In this document: in pieces, positions 43,459 to 52,308 of the stretch
Layout: each line of letters starts with the position of its first letter
Position numbering within the stretch: position 1 is the first letter of the stretch
NCBI RefSeq assembly: GCF_003989795.1
Contig: NZ_RZHG01000021.1
Location: 62,001-126,000 of the forward strand
Direction of reading: 5' to 3'
Length of the DNA stretch: 64,000 nucleotides
Origin: Vreelandella andesensis
GTDB lineage: Bacteria > Pseudomonadota > Gammaproteobacteria > Pseudomonadales > Halomonadaceae
Notes under the pieces: generated by a model
Told to the model about the DNA's origin: nothing
Database searches by the model: none
Seen by the model: the letters and a program-made list of their open reading frames with translations, nothing else
Position numbers and translations under genes: made by a program

Positions 43459-43543
43459 TCACCGGTGGAGTCAAGTTAGGTATCGGCATTATGTGAACTG
43501 CCCCAATTTTAACAGAGTATCCATATCTTGAGAGGGTGGAGTT

Positions 43544-43699
43544 ATGAACCTACCAAAACGATATTCCCTGGAAATTCGGGAGCGGGCTGTTCGTTTAGCC
43601 CCTAAACAGCATCCTTTTAAGTAGACAAAGAACCATTCCATTGCCAGCGAGCTCGGCTATACACCAGAGACTTTGAACGCCTCGTACAAACTAAAATAA
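43544..43699 (+). pseudogene. IS3-family OrfA remnant
   Basis: The translated 43544 frame begins MNLPKRYSLEIRERAVRLA, typical of IS3-type OrfA transposase subunits, then hits a TAG at 43622, and resumes with SIASELGYTPETLNASYK before a second stop at 43697. OrfB is not present. A TGTGAACTGCCCC sequence about 50 bases upstream (43490-) resembles an IS3-type terminal repeat. A relic of an insertion. Confidence 0.75.
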
Positions 43700-43760
43700 A
43701 TCGTCCACCATTGATCGTGCCGCTTTAACAACAGCATTTAATATGCAAACCAAAGAAGCT

Positions 43761-44942
43761 TCATTCTTTCAGATCAGTCAGCAACTCATTGCCAAAAATG
43801 TCGTCCAGACTCAACGCTTCCCAGAGCTTCGAAAAGTAAACGGCGACATCCTCCAACGAGCTGAGCTGGTCGACCTGCTTTTCCAACGTGACAGATAGCT
43901 CACCAAAACGGTCTTCCAGCAAGAAGATTAAAATATCTTTAGCCAGCCTCTCTTCCGCACGCTGAATGCAGCCTAACGTTTCTAATGATAAGCCCTGCCA
44001 ACCTGGAATCTGCGTGCTCGGCTCGGTGCCCCGCCGTCCACCAAAATGCAGTGCGTAGCGCATTCGGCCAATGCGGCTGCTAGGCCCACTCCGCTCATCT
44101 ATTACTTGGAGCTTTTTGAGCTTGTCGTAGAAAACATCTTCAACGGCATCACGAATTTGCTGATCGTTGGCATAGCACGTAAATAACTTGAGCGAGTGGT
44201 TCAGCCAGCAAATATTATCCGCTATTCGCTGCCCATAATCCTTGTGGGCCGTTGGCCAGTGGATCTTCTCTCCAGAGGAGAAATTGAACAGCATTGCCTT
44301 GATAAGCGAGGCCATCACCACCTCTTGATCCTTCTGCGACGGCGGGTTGTTCTTTGCATGCCCTCCCTTTGAGGCTCGCTGCGTTTTAGCACACTCAGGC
44401 GTAGGCACCACCATGGTGAGTGCGGCTAGGTGCCGCTCAGCCTCGACAAGAGAAGATGACATCTGGGAAAACAGTAAAGGCGCATCCCCACCTAGCTGAC
44501 GTTCTGAGACCGCCGCCTGTAGGAGAGCATGTTGGCGGGCGACATAGAGCGCATGACTGAGCACTTGGTCGGCATAGCGCTTGCTCAGGGCCACTGAGGA
44601 CGTTGATGTTGCCAACGGGTTATCAATGGGGATCGGCAAAACGGGAGGTGGCTCTGTCTCGCTCTGTTTGGCAGCAGCACCCTTTATTCTTTCGCGCTTA
44701 CTTTCTTCGTCTTCCCACCCTTCGAGCGCTATGACACGCTCTACAGTCTGTTGAGCACGCATGGCCAAGGCGTCCGCTGGCCCTAGCAGCGCAGAATGAG
44801 GGTTGAAAGGCTGACAGGGGGGACGAACAAAAACACAGTCCCTTCCCCACATCGACGCAGCAGCAACGGGACGAGGCTCTTTAAAAGCGACTGGCTTGTT
44901 AGGCTGGGGTTTAGCTGACACGACATTCCCTAAAATCATCAC
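43761..44942 (-). CDS. Unknown island protein, paralogue of the next gene (393 aa)
   Basis: No family recognised. A central helix SQMSSSLVEAERHLAAL (about residues 160-176), followed about 25 residues later by KGGHAKNNPPSQKDQEVVMASLIKAMLFNFSSGEK (about 193-230) and a WPTAHKDYGQRIADNICWLN stretch, corresponds to similar segments in the protein encoded at 45025-45780. It has an extra proline-rich N-terminal region and a C-terminal region ending in a helical domain. Located between the DUF3987/IS3 block and the AlpA-like gene on the opposite strand. Confidence 0.7.
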   Translation of the reverse strand: MMILGNVVSAKPQPNKPVAFKEPRPVAAASMWGRDCVFVRPPCQPFNPHSALLGPADALAMRAQQTVERVIALEGWEDEESKRERIKGAAAKQSETEPPPVLPIPIDNPLATSTSSVALSKRYADQVLSHALYVARQHALLQAAVSERQLGGDAPLLFSQMSSSLVEAERHLAALTMVVPTPECAKTQRASKGGHAKNNPPSQKDQEVVMASLIKAMLFNFSSGEKIHWPTAHKDYGQRIADNICWLNHSLKLFTCYANDQQIRDAVEDVFYDKLKKLQVIDERSGPSSRIGRMRYALHFGGRRGTEPSTQIPGWQGLSLETLGCIQRAEERLAKDILIFLLEDRFGELSVTLEKQVDQLSSLEDVAVYFSKLWEALSLDDIFGNELLTDLKE

Positions 44943-45024
44943 CTACTGGCTCGGCTGAGAACAGCCATACTAACGATGCAAAAAAACCGACACCTCGCAA
45001 AAGCTATTGCCACCCCGCGGCTTA

Positions 45025-45780
45025 TCACTCAAGAGATTCTGAACGCTTCAATAGAAACGTATGAATATCCACCTGGAGCTGTTCACATGAAATATCAAGA
45101 ATTTGATATTCATTATTGAGTTTAAACAACTTCTGAGCCCACTCTGCGGCCAAGGCGTCGAGGTTGCCTTTGTGGCGATTGATCGCCTCAGGCTCGTTAT
45201 ACAACATGTTTTTAACCATGACGGCTAGCAAGACCTGATGCTCCTGCTCCGACGCGGGCCGGATACGCTTACTCCCACCTTTATGCGCCCGCAGCGAGTA
45301 ATGCTTACCTTCAAGGTTGTTTAAGATATCCAGCGCCGTGAGGTGCCGCTGAGCCTCCAGCAGGCGAGATTGCATCAGCTGAAAGGAGCGCTTCAGGCTA
45401 CTGTCAAATGCTCCCATGCCAGACGCTGTCATGGGTGACAAACCTCTTCGGTATTCGTACTGGACGGAAACGGCCTGACGAAGAGCCTGATCGGCATGAT
45501 GATCGCGCTGCTGCTGCAGAGCAACTTGCCCCTGCCGCAAGGCGATAGGCTCACCTGCTTCATCAGGTCGATAGTTACCACACTCCAAGTCTGCGAACAG
45601 CTCGTCCAGGCGAGCATTTCGCTCTTCAGCATCTGACACACCAAGATGCTCGAACACCCGCTCCGTGACATGCCAGGCATGCCCCGTTAATTCGTCCCCA
45701 GCCCAGCGCATCGCTAACGCAGGCTGGACATGCTCAAACCGTTTCTGCTCATGCAAAGACTGTTCGTGTGTGTGGTTCAC
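45025..45780 (-). CDS. Unknown island protein, paralogue of the previous gene (251 aa)
   Basis: No family recognised. It shares with the 393-aa neighbour the order FQLMQSRLLEAQRHLTAL, then AHKGGSKRIRPASEQEHQVLLAVMVKNMLYN, then LAAEWAQKLFKLN, so the pair arose by duplication or has a common domain. A GTG at 45780 with an AGAGAG-like site upstream is preferred; the frame runs further to a TTG at 45801. Highly charged and Gln/Arg-rich, consistent with a DNA- or RNA-associated role, but this is only an impression. Confidence 0.65.
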   Translation of the reverse strand: MNHTHEQSLHEQKRFEHVQPALAMRWAGDELTGHAWHVTERVFEHLGVSDAEERNARLDELFADLECGNYRPDEAGEPIALRQGQVALQQQRDHHADQALRQAVSVQYEYRRGLSPMTASGMGAFDSSLKRSFQLMQSRLLEAQRHLTALDILNNLEGKHYSLRAHKGGSKRIRPASEQEHQVLLAVMVKNMLYNEPEAINRHKGNLDALAAEWAQKLFKLNNEYQILDISCEQLQVDIHTFLLKRSESLE

Positions 45781-45801
45781 GCTTTGCTCTCTTCTTTTCA
45801 A

Positions 45802-46131
45802 TTAGACAAAACGACTATACCAAGGTCTCGATAACTCAGTCAGCTCTCCTCAACCGGTTTAGATCACTAAGCGCTTTCAACCCCCTAGTGATCACTGCCA
45901 ATGACACACCATCTCTATTCTGCCTACTTGTTGACGCTTATCGCTGAGTTAGCAATGCACATTTCAGCATTGATTGAACACACCCCACCAATTTAAACCA
46001 GGCTCATAAAAAAACAAAAAAATCAAACAGGCTGCTTAATGCAAGAACACTCCTAAGCAACTCGATAGAGCATCTCACCCGAACAAGCGAATATTTGGCC
46101 ATCAAGCTAGCGCCAAAGAAGGAAGCACCCG
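45802..46131. other. Intergenic region between the paralogue and the AlpA-like gene
   Basis: 330 bases with divergent promoters expected for the - strand paralogue and the + strand AlpA-like gene. The one clear element is an 8-bp inverted repeat GATCACTA / TAGTGATC (45862-45893) that could be an operator. No gene or RNA is seen. Confidence 0.5.
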
Positions 46132-46467
46132 ATGACCAATTCATTACTAAGGCCCGAGCAAGTCGCAAAGCGACTAGGCATGAGCGTGAGCTGGGTCTAC
46201 AGCAACAAGCACCGTATAGGTTACGTCCAATTAGGTAATGCTGTTCGCTTTGAACAGTGCGAAGTAGAGAGATATGCTGGGAGCTGCAAGCGCGGCCCTC
46301 AGAACGAGGAACGCAAATGGGAATCACAATCCGATACAGAGAAAGCCGCGACAAATGGATCGTCACGGAAACGCACAACGGTCAGCGACATCAACGCACG
46401 TTTGCTGGCAACCGGGAGGGCGAAAAACAGGCCCGAGAATACACAGCGGCACGCGAAGTTGCAATAA
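46132..46467 (+). CDS. AlpA-like helix-turn-helix regulator/excisionase
   Basis: 111-aa frame whose first 50 residues are a MerR/AlpA-like winged helix (LLRPEQVAKRLGMSVSWVYSNKHRIGYVQLGNAVRFEQCEVERY). After about residue 60 the sequence is low in features and overlaps the integrase gene by about 150 bases in another frame. Proteins of this kind switch on integrase or act as excisionases in CP4-57/P4-type elements. An AAGGA site precedes the ATG. Confidence 0.75.
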   Translation: MTNSLLRPEQVAKRLGMSVSWVYSNKHRIGYVQLGNAVRFEQCEVERYAGSCKRGPQNEERKWESQSDTEKAATNGSSRKRTTVSDINARLLATGRAKNRPENTQRHAKLQ

Positions 46468-47333
46468 ACGACGCAAAGTTTAATGGAGAAACAATGGGGC
46501 GTCAGCCACGGCGTACTTTCCTAGAAGGCGTTGAACGCTGGATAGATGAATATGACGTGGCGAGCCAGGTGAAAGCAATCCGGCCAGTGGTAGCTTACAT
46601 GGGGTCAGACGTAATGCTGGGCATTGAAGCAGTAGACAAAGCCCGGCAAATGGCACGGGATCTGCGAAAGCAAGGACGCAGCCAGAGCACGATCAATAAC
46701 CACGTTCAGGTAGTAAAACGGGTTCTAAATCTTGCTTACCGAGAGTGGGAGTGGATAAGCCAGCCGCTGGGGGACAAGCTCAAAAAGCCCAACCCAAAAA
46801 ACGAGCGGCATGTTTATCTTACGGAGGGAGACTTGCGGCGACTGCTGCAGGCGATACCAGATAGTCGAGGCGATGATAAAAAAGTCATTGCCCTAGCAGC
46901 AGTTACGGGGCTGCGACAAGGCGAACTGTTATCGCTAGAGCCATCGAACGTGCATGGTGGTCGCATCATATTGCGACCAGATCAAACTAAGAACGGAAAG
47001 GTGCGTGTGATACCGGTACCCGCTGACGCACAATCGTGGCTGCATGACCTGCCATTTGCTAGTAAAAAGCACACGATCAGGGTGACGTTTGAAGCAGCAC
47101 GAAAAGCAATTCAACGGGATGACCTAAGGTTTCACGACCTGCGACACAGCTACGCAAGTCTGTTAGCGCAAGCGGGCGAGAGCATGACACGGGTACGGGA
47201 TCTGCTGGGACATTCCAGCCTGCTGGTGACGAGTCGATACAGCCATTTTTTCGATTCAGGCCTGGACGATATTGGGAAAAGACTGCCGCAGCTCAGCTCG
47301 GCGTTCTGCGACCAAACTGCGACCAGACACTAA
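46317..47333 (+). CDS. int: Tyrosine recombinase (island integrase)
   Basis: 338-aa phage-type integrase. The catalytic residues are all seen: Arg in TGLRQGEL (about residue 198), His-x-x-Arg in HDLRHSYASLL (about 272-275), His in LLGHSSLLVTS and the nucleophilic Tyr in SRYSHFF (about 305). N-terminal arm-binding and core-binding (SAM-like) regions precede. The ATG at 46317 has an AGGAA site; the frame extends 20 codons upstream into the AlpA-like gene without a better start. It ends 64 bases from the tRNA-Leu gene, and its last codons contain the TGCGACCA octamers, so its own end includes the candidate arm sites. Confidence 0.92.
   Translation: MGITIRYRESRDKWIVTETHNGQRHQRTFAGNREGEKQAREYTAAREVAINDAKFNGETMGRQPRRTFLEGVERWIDEYDVASQVKAIRPVVAYMGSDVMLGIEAVDKARQMARDLRKQGRSQSTINNHVQVVKRVLNLAYREWEWISQPLGDKLKKPNPKNERHVYLTEGDLRRLLQAIPDSRGDDKKVIALAAVTGLRQGELLSLEPSNVHGGRIILRPDQTKNGKVRVIPVPADAQSWLHDLPFASKKHTIRVTFEAARKAIQRDDLRFHDLRHSYASLLAQAGESMTRVRDLLGHSSLLVTSRYSHFFDSGLDDIGKRLPQLSSAFCDQTATRH
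47307..47325 (+). promoter_or_regulatory. Candidate arm-type sites, right end
   Basis: TGCGACCA at 47307-47314 and 47318-47325, again 11 bp apart, inside the last codons of the integrase gene and 73 bases from the att repeat. A 21-base segment here matches the left-end pair with one difference. Another palindromic copy (TGGTCGCA-N6-TGCGACCA, 46958-46979) lies within the integrase gene. Confidence 0.55.
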
Positions 47334-47362
47334 TCAGAGGCCGCCAAGAGCCATATTTTAGG

Positions 47363-47386
47363 CAAAAAAAAGGGGCCTAAGCCCCT
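47363..47386 (-). terminator. Terminator of tRNA-Leu provided by the island
   Basis: On the - strand the self-complementary AGGGGCTTAGGCCCCT is followed by seven T, 12 bases past the tRNA CCA. It takes the place of the chromosomal hairpin now left at 21091-21122. Confidence 0.8.
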
Positions 47387-47397
47387 GATTTTAAATA

Positions 47398-47457
47398 TGG
47401 TGCCGGTGGCCAGACTCGAACTGGCACACCCGTGAAGGCGGCGGATTTTGAATCCGC
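47398..47457 (-). repeat. Proximal attachment site (within intact tRNA-Leu)
   Basis: The 60 bases from the anticodon-stem 5' region to the CCA end, duplicated at 21130-21189 with one mismatch at 47434. Crossover must have occurred within this tract. Confidence 0.92.
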
Positions 47458-47484
47458 TGCGTCTACCAATTCCGCCACACCGGC
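47398..47484 (-). tRNA. tRNA-Leu (anticodon CAA)
   Basis: 87 bases on the - strand with encoded CCA. The acceptor stem GCCGGTG pairs with CACCGGC, a D-arm GGCGGAATTGGTAGAC and a class II variable arm are present, and the anticodon stem-loop GCGGA-TTCAAAA-TCCGC places CAA at 34-36 (reads UUG codons). The T-arm is TTCGAGT-type. Its 3' 60 bases form the attachment site of the island, and integration kept the gene intact. Confidence 0.95.
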
Positions 47485-47495
47485 AATGGCTGCGT

Positions 47496-47523
47496 ATTAT
47501 ACGGAGATAACCTCGCAGGTCAA
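47496..47523 (-). promoter_or_regulatory. Sigma-70 promoter of tRNA-Leu
   Basis: On the - strand TTGACC, 16 bases, TATAAT, with the -10 ending 11 bases upstream of the tRNA 5' end. The spacing fits a stable-RNA promoter. Confidence 0.8.
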
Positions 47524-47597
47524 TCACATTGACTGACTTTATCCATCTAAAGCGCTATCCTATGCCGCCTGTTTGACCACTGAAAAGAGCCATTTCC

Positions 47598-48629
47598 ATG
47601 CAGCGCGCGGATTTTCATTTCGAGTTACCCGACGAGCTAATTGCTCGCTACCCCTCTGAGCAGCGCAGCGATTGCCGTTTGCTATGCGTGGATGGCCAAA
47701 GCGGCGCGCTTGAACATCGCCGGTTTCCTGATTTGCTTGAGCTACTCGAGCCTGGCGACTTGCTGGTATTCAATGATACGCGCGTCATACCAGCGCGCTT
47801 ACACGGCCACAAGGCTAGCGGCGGAAAAGTAGAAATGCTGCTGGAGCGCCCGCTGGATAGCCACCGTGGCTTAGCCCATATCCGTTCGAGTAAATCGCCA
47901 AAGCCTGGCACCGAACTGATCTTTGAAGGGGATATTCATGCGGTTGTTGAAGGCCGCCGCGATGCGCTGTTTGAGCTTCGCTTTTTAGGCGACACGCCGA
48001 TGATTGCCCTGCTTGAAAAGCACGGCCATATGCCACTGCCGCCCTATATCACTCGTGACGATGAGCTGAGTGATCGGGAACGCTATCAAACTGTGTATGC
48101 CCGCCGCGACGGTGCAGTAGCAGCGCCTACTGCAGGCCTTCACTTTGATCAACCGTTATTGGATGCCCTAGCCGAAAAAGGCATTAACAGTGCATTTGTG
48201 ACGTTGCACGTCGGCGCTGGCACCTTTCAGCCAGTGCGCGTCGATAACATCCTCGAACACCATATGCACAGCGAGTGGATTGAGGTTTCTGAGGCGGCCT
48301 GTCAGAAAGTTCGCGACACTCAGGCCGCCGGAAAACGAGTCATTGCTGTTGGTACTACCAGCGTGCGCTGCCTAGAAAGCGCGTGCCTGAAAAGTAGTGA
48401 CGGCCAGATTGCCCCCTACAGCGGCGACACCGATATTTTTATCTACCCCGGCTACGAATGGCGCTGTGTGGATGCCCTGATTACTAATTTTCACCTGCCC
48501 GAATCAACCCTGCTGATGCTGGTTTCCGCGTTTGCAGGCCATGAACACATGATGCGCGCTTACCACGCGGCAGTTGACGAGCGCTACGCGTTCTTTAGTT
48601 ATGGCGACGCCATGCTACTGATCCGCTAA
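47598..48629 (+). CDS. queA: S-adenosylmethionine:tRNA ribosyltransferase-isomerase
   Basis: 343-aa QueA, which converts preQ1 in tRNA to epoxyqueuosine using the ribosyl part of SAM. Recognisable are [14 protein letters not shown] near the N-terminus, [27 protein letters not shown] (about residue 174), [11 protein letters not shown] and [19 protein letters not shown]. Full length. It is followed by tgt (46 bases), yajC and secDF in the order common in gammaproteobacteria. Confidence 0.97.
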   Translation: MQRADFHFELPDELIARYPSEQRSDCRLLCVDGQSGALEHRRFPDLLELLEPGDLLVFNDTRVIPARLHGHKASGGKVEMLLERPLDSHRGLAHIRSSKSPKPGTELIFEGDIHAVVEGRRDALFELRFLGDTPMIALLEKHGHMPLPPYITRDDELSDRERYQTVYARRDGAVAAPTAGLHFDQPLLDALAEKGINSAFVTLHVGAGTFQPVRVDNILEHHMHSEWIEVSEAACQKVRDTQAAGKRVIAVGTTSVRCLESACLKSSDGQIAPYSGDTDIFIYPGYEWRCVDALITNFHLPESTLLMLVSAFAGHEHMMRAYHAAVDERYAFFSYGDAMLLIR

Positions 48630-48675
48630 ACACGAAGCACCCAGCGCCCTAACCGATTATTGACGAGTTATTTAG

Positions 48676-49812
<1,137 letters not shown>

Positions 49813-49883
49813 TCGCCTCCCGCCGTTGGCGGTTGGTTTAATCGGTTCACCCATTGAGTTTTCTAACCCAGGAGTTCTCTGCA

Positions 49884-50210
49884 ATGCTGGATTTCTTCAT
49901 CTCACCAGCCCATGCCCAAGAAGCCGCAGCCGGCGGTGGCATCGCGCAAATTGTTATGCTGGTTGGTTTTGTACTGATTTTTTACTTCCTGCTGTGGCGC
50001 CCCCAGGCGAAGCGCGCTAAGCAACACAAACAGCTGGTTACCAGCTTGGCCAAAGGCGATGAAGTCGTCATCGGTGGCGGCCTTGTTGGTCGCGTGACCA
50101 AAGTTAATGATGAGTTCCTAACCCTGGAAGTGTCTGAAGGCACCGAAGTTAACGTGCAGAAAAATGCCGTTGCTGCCGTACTTCCTAAAGGTACTATTAA
50201 GTCCATCTAA
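49884..50210 (+). CDS. yajC: Preprotein translocase accessory subunit YajC
   Basis: 108-aa inner-membrane protein of the SecDF-YajC complex. One transmembrane segment (about residues 21-42: IAQIVMLVGFVLIFYFLLWRPQ) is followed by the conserved RPQAKRAKQHKQLVTSLAKGDEVVIGGGLVG block. The ATG at 49884 has GGAG upstream; the frame is open earlier but without a good ribosome site. Confidence 0.95.
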   Translation: MLDFFISPAHAQEAAAGGGIAQIVMLVGFVLIFYFLLWRPQAKRAKQHKQLVTSLAKGDEVVIGGGLVGRVTKVNDEFLTLEVSEGTEVNVQKNAVAAVLPKGTIKSI

Positions 50211-50344
50211 CGCCTGCATCTCCCCCTGCCGATTCAGTGCCAGCCACCCCGGCAGGGGTGACATGGTAGCCACGATGGTGAACTTTGCTGTGCGCGGTTT
50301 GTCCGTGCACAGCAATTCCGTTTGTAATTGAAGGCAGGGCTTGC

Positions 50345-52198
50345 ATGCTCAACCGTTACCCCCTGTGGAAGTATCTGCTGATACTGGTCGTCCTGGTGGT
50401 TGGCCTTATCTATTCGCTTCCCAATTTATTCCCCGCAGATCCCGCCATCCAGGTTAGTGATGCCCAAGGCGACTCGCTGGATGAACGGCAAATATCCCGC
50501 GTTGAAGAAGCACTCCTTGATAGCGATATTGCTATTAAAGCTATTGAAGAAGCGAATGGCCAATGGCTGATTCGCCTGCAGAATGACGATGATCAGCTAG
50601 ATGCTCGTGATATTGCCACCGACGTGCTTGGCAGTGACGCAACTGTCGCACTCAACCTCGCTGACGCTACCCCTGGTTGGCTGCAAGCCTTTTCCGCATC
50701 CCCCATGACGCTGGGCCTCGATTTACGCGGAGGCGTACACTTCTTACTCGAAGTGGATATGGACGCCGCGCTTACCCAGCGCCTGGAAGTGAATGCCAGC
50801 GCCATGCGTGAACTGCTTCGAACAGAGCGCATTCGCTATCGTAATACCACCATCGAAGAGCGCTCACTTTCAATCGACTTTGGAAGCACAGAAGACCGCG
50901 ATACCGCTCGGCGCTTGATTAACCGCGACTTTCCTAACTTTGAATATAGCAGTGAAGGCGATGGCCGCGCCGCTAGCCTCGTGATGACGCTAACCGATCA
51001 AACCGTTAGCGAGATTCAGGACTATGCGATTAATCAAAACTTAACCACGCTACGTAATCGCGTGAACGAACTGGGTGTGGCTGAGCCGATGGTTCAACGC
51101 CAAGGTCCTAGTCAAATCGTCGTTGAGTTGCCCGGCGTTCAAGATACCGTGGCGGCAAAGCGCATTGTAGGCGCGACGGCGAACCTGGAGTTTCGCCTAG
51201 AGGCGCGCAACGATACGCCTGATGCGGAAACCGAGCGCTTCGCATTTCGTAATGAACCAGCCCGTTCAGCAGTGTTAATGCGCGATGTCATTATTACCGG
51301 TGACAGCGTATCCAACGCGAGCAATAGCTTTGATGAAAATGGTCGTCCACAGGTCAACATTAACCTAGACGGCACCGGCGGTACGCTAATGAACCGCGCC
51401 ACGCGCACCAACATCGGGCGCAATATGGCAGTGCTGTTCATTGAGCATAAAAGTGAAGACCGGGTAGAAATAGACCCCGAAACGGGCGAAGAAACGACTG
51501 TACGTGAGCCTTACACCGAACGCGGCTTGATCAGCCTTGCCACCATCCAAAGTGCGCTGGGCAATAGCTTCCGGATCACCGGCTTAGACTCACCAACGGA
51601 AGCGGCAGAGCTTTCACTTCTGCTTCGCTCTGGTTCATTGGCCGCCCCTATCTACTTTGTGCAGGAGCGCACCATTGGCCCAAGTCTGGGTGCCGAAAAC
51701 ATTGAACGTGGCCTGCTGTCAGTTCAAATCGGCTTGCTGCTAGTCGTTCTGTTTATGCTGGTACGCTACAAAGTGTTTGGTGTGTTTGCCAACATCGCTC
51801 TGGCGCTAAACTTAACGCTGCTCGTCGCTGTGATGTCGATGCTAGGTGCCACGTTAACGCTACCGGGCATTGCTGGGATCGTTCTTACGCTAGGCATGGC
51901 AGTGGATGCCAACGTGCTGATATTCGAGCGCATACGCGAAGAATTGCGCAACGGCCTGTCCATTCAGCAGGCGATCCATGCGGGCTACGAGCGCGCCTTC
52001 ACCTCTATCGTGGATGCCAACATCACCACGCTATTGGTAGCCGTGATTCTATTTTCGATCGGTACCGGCCCGGTGAAAGGGTTTGCCGTTACGCTCTCTA
52101 TTGGCATTTTGACCTCCATGTTTACGGCACTGCTGGTGACGCGCGCCATGGTCAACCTGACCTATGGCAGCAAACCCGTCAAAAAGCTGTGGATTTAA
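50345..52198 (+). CDS. secD: Protein translocase subunit SecD
   Basis: 617-aa SecD, which with SecF uses the proton motive force to pull proteins through SecYEG. One N-terminal span (YLLILVVLVVGLIYSLPNLF) is followed by a large periplasmic domain with LGLDLRGGVHFLLEVDM near residue 122, and a five-span C-terminal bundle containing GMAVDANVLIFERIREE (about residue 518). The ATG at 50345 fits the family; 20 in-frame upstream codons are rejected. It is followed within 5 bases by a small ORF and then secF. Confidence 0.96.
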   Translation: MLNRYPLWKYLLILVVLVVGLIYSLPNLFPADPAIQVSDAQGDSLDERQISRVEEALLDSDIAIKAIEEANGQWLIRLQNDDDQLDARDIATDVLGSDATVALNLADATPGWLQAFSASPMTLGLDLRGGVHFLLEVDMDAALTQRLEVNASAMRELLRTERIRYRNTTIEERSLSIDFGSTEDRDTARRLINRDFPNFEYSSEGDGRAASLVMTLTDQTVSEIQDYAINQNLTTLRNRVNELGVAEPMVQRQGPSQIVVELPGVQDTVAAKRIVGATANLEFRLEARNDTPDAETERFAFRNEPARSAVLMRDVIITGDSVSNASNSFDENGRPQVNINLDGTGGTLMNRATRTNIGRNMAVLFIEHKSEDRVEIDPETGEETTVREPYTERGLISLATIQSALGNSFRITGLDSPTEAAELSLLLRSGSLAAPIYFVQERTIGPSLGAENIERGLLSVQIGLLLVVLFMLVRYKVFGVFANIALALNLTLLVAVMSMLGATLTLPGIAGIVLTLGMAVDANVLIFERIREELRNGLSIQQAIHAGYERAFTSIVDANITTLLVAVILFSIGTGPVKGFAVTLSIGILTSMFTALLVTRAMVNLTYGSKPVKKLWI

Positions 52199-52203
52199 TA
52201 AGC

Positions 52204-52278
52204 ATGGATCTGAATGACATAGATCTGAATGACATAGATTTGAAAAGCATGGATTTGAAAAGCATGGATCTGAACCAC
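52204..52278 (+). repeat. Five tandem 15-bp repeats between secD and secF
   Basis: Units of the form ATRGAT(C/T)TGAAxxxx, each 15 bases with a few substitutions. The period is a multiple of three, so it maintains the open frame. Confidence 0.85.
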
Positions 52279-52308
52279 GTGCTTAGCCCAGACTTTAAGA
52301 GGTGGTAA
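52204..52308 (+). CDS. Small ORF of five pentapeptide-like repeats between secD and secF
   Basis: 34 codons from ATG 52204 to the TAA whose last base is the first of the secF ATG (TAATG). The first 25 residues are five tandem units of the form (M/I)-D-L-(N/K)-x, encoded by five 15-bp DNA repeats; the rest ends in SPDFKRW. It begins 5 bases after the secD stop. The secF ribosome site (AAGAGGTGG) lies inside its last codons, so translation of this ORF would be coupled to secF. Whether a stable peptide exists is unknown; it could be just an expanded repeat that kept the frame. Confidence 0.5.
   Translation: MDLNDIDLNDIDLKSMDLKSMDLNHVLSPDFKRW

Larger units (their letters stand above)
21130..47457. 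mobile_element. 26.3-kb integrative genomic island in tRNA-Leu(CAA)
   Basis: Bounded by a 60-bp direct repeat of the tRNA-Leu 3' end (21130-21189 and 47398-47457, one mismatch). A tyrosine integrase ends 64 bases from the intact tRNA copy, an AlpA-like gene precedes it, and paired TGCGACCA octamers lie just inside both ends. Cargo includes eroded toxin-antitoxin loci, a flagellin with decoration genes, a type IV-A-like CRISPR effector set, plasmid-type recombination genes and a CP4-57-like core (DUF3987, YfjJ-like, AlpA-like, integrase). The 23.7-25.8 kb part is visibly more AT-rich than the flanks, so the island is a composite of several acquisitions. Confidence 0.9.

Noticed and set aside
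46274-46483. Third overlapping + strand frame at the AlpA/integrase junction
   Set aside because: Shadow of the integrase N-terminus; no start context and no homology.
46958-46979. TGGTCGCA-N6-TGCGACCA palindrome in int as an attachment core
   Set aside because: No duplication at the island edges; it is noted only as an additional possible binding site.
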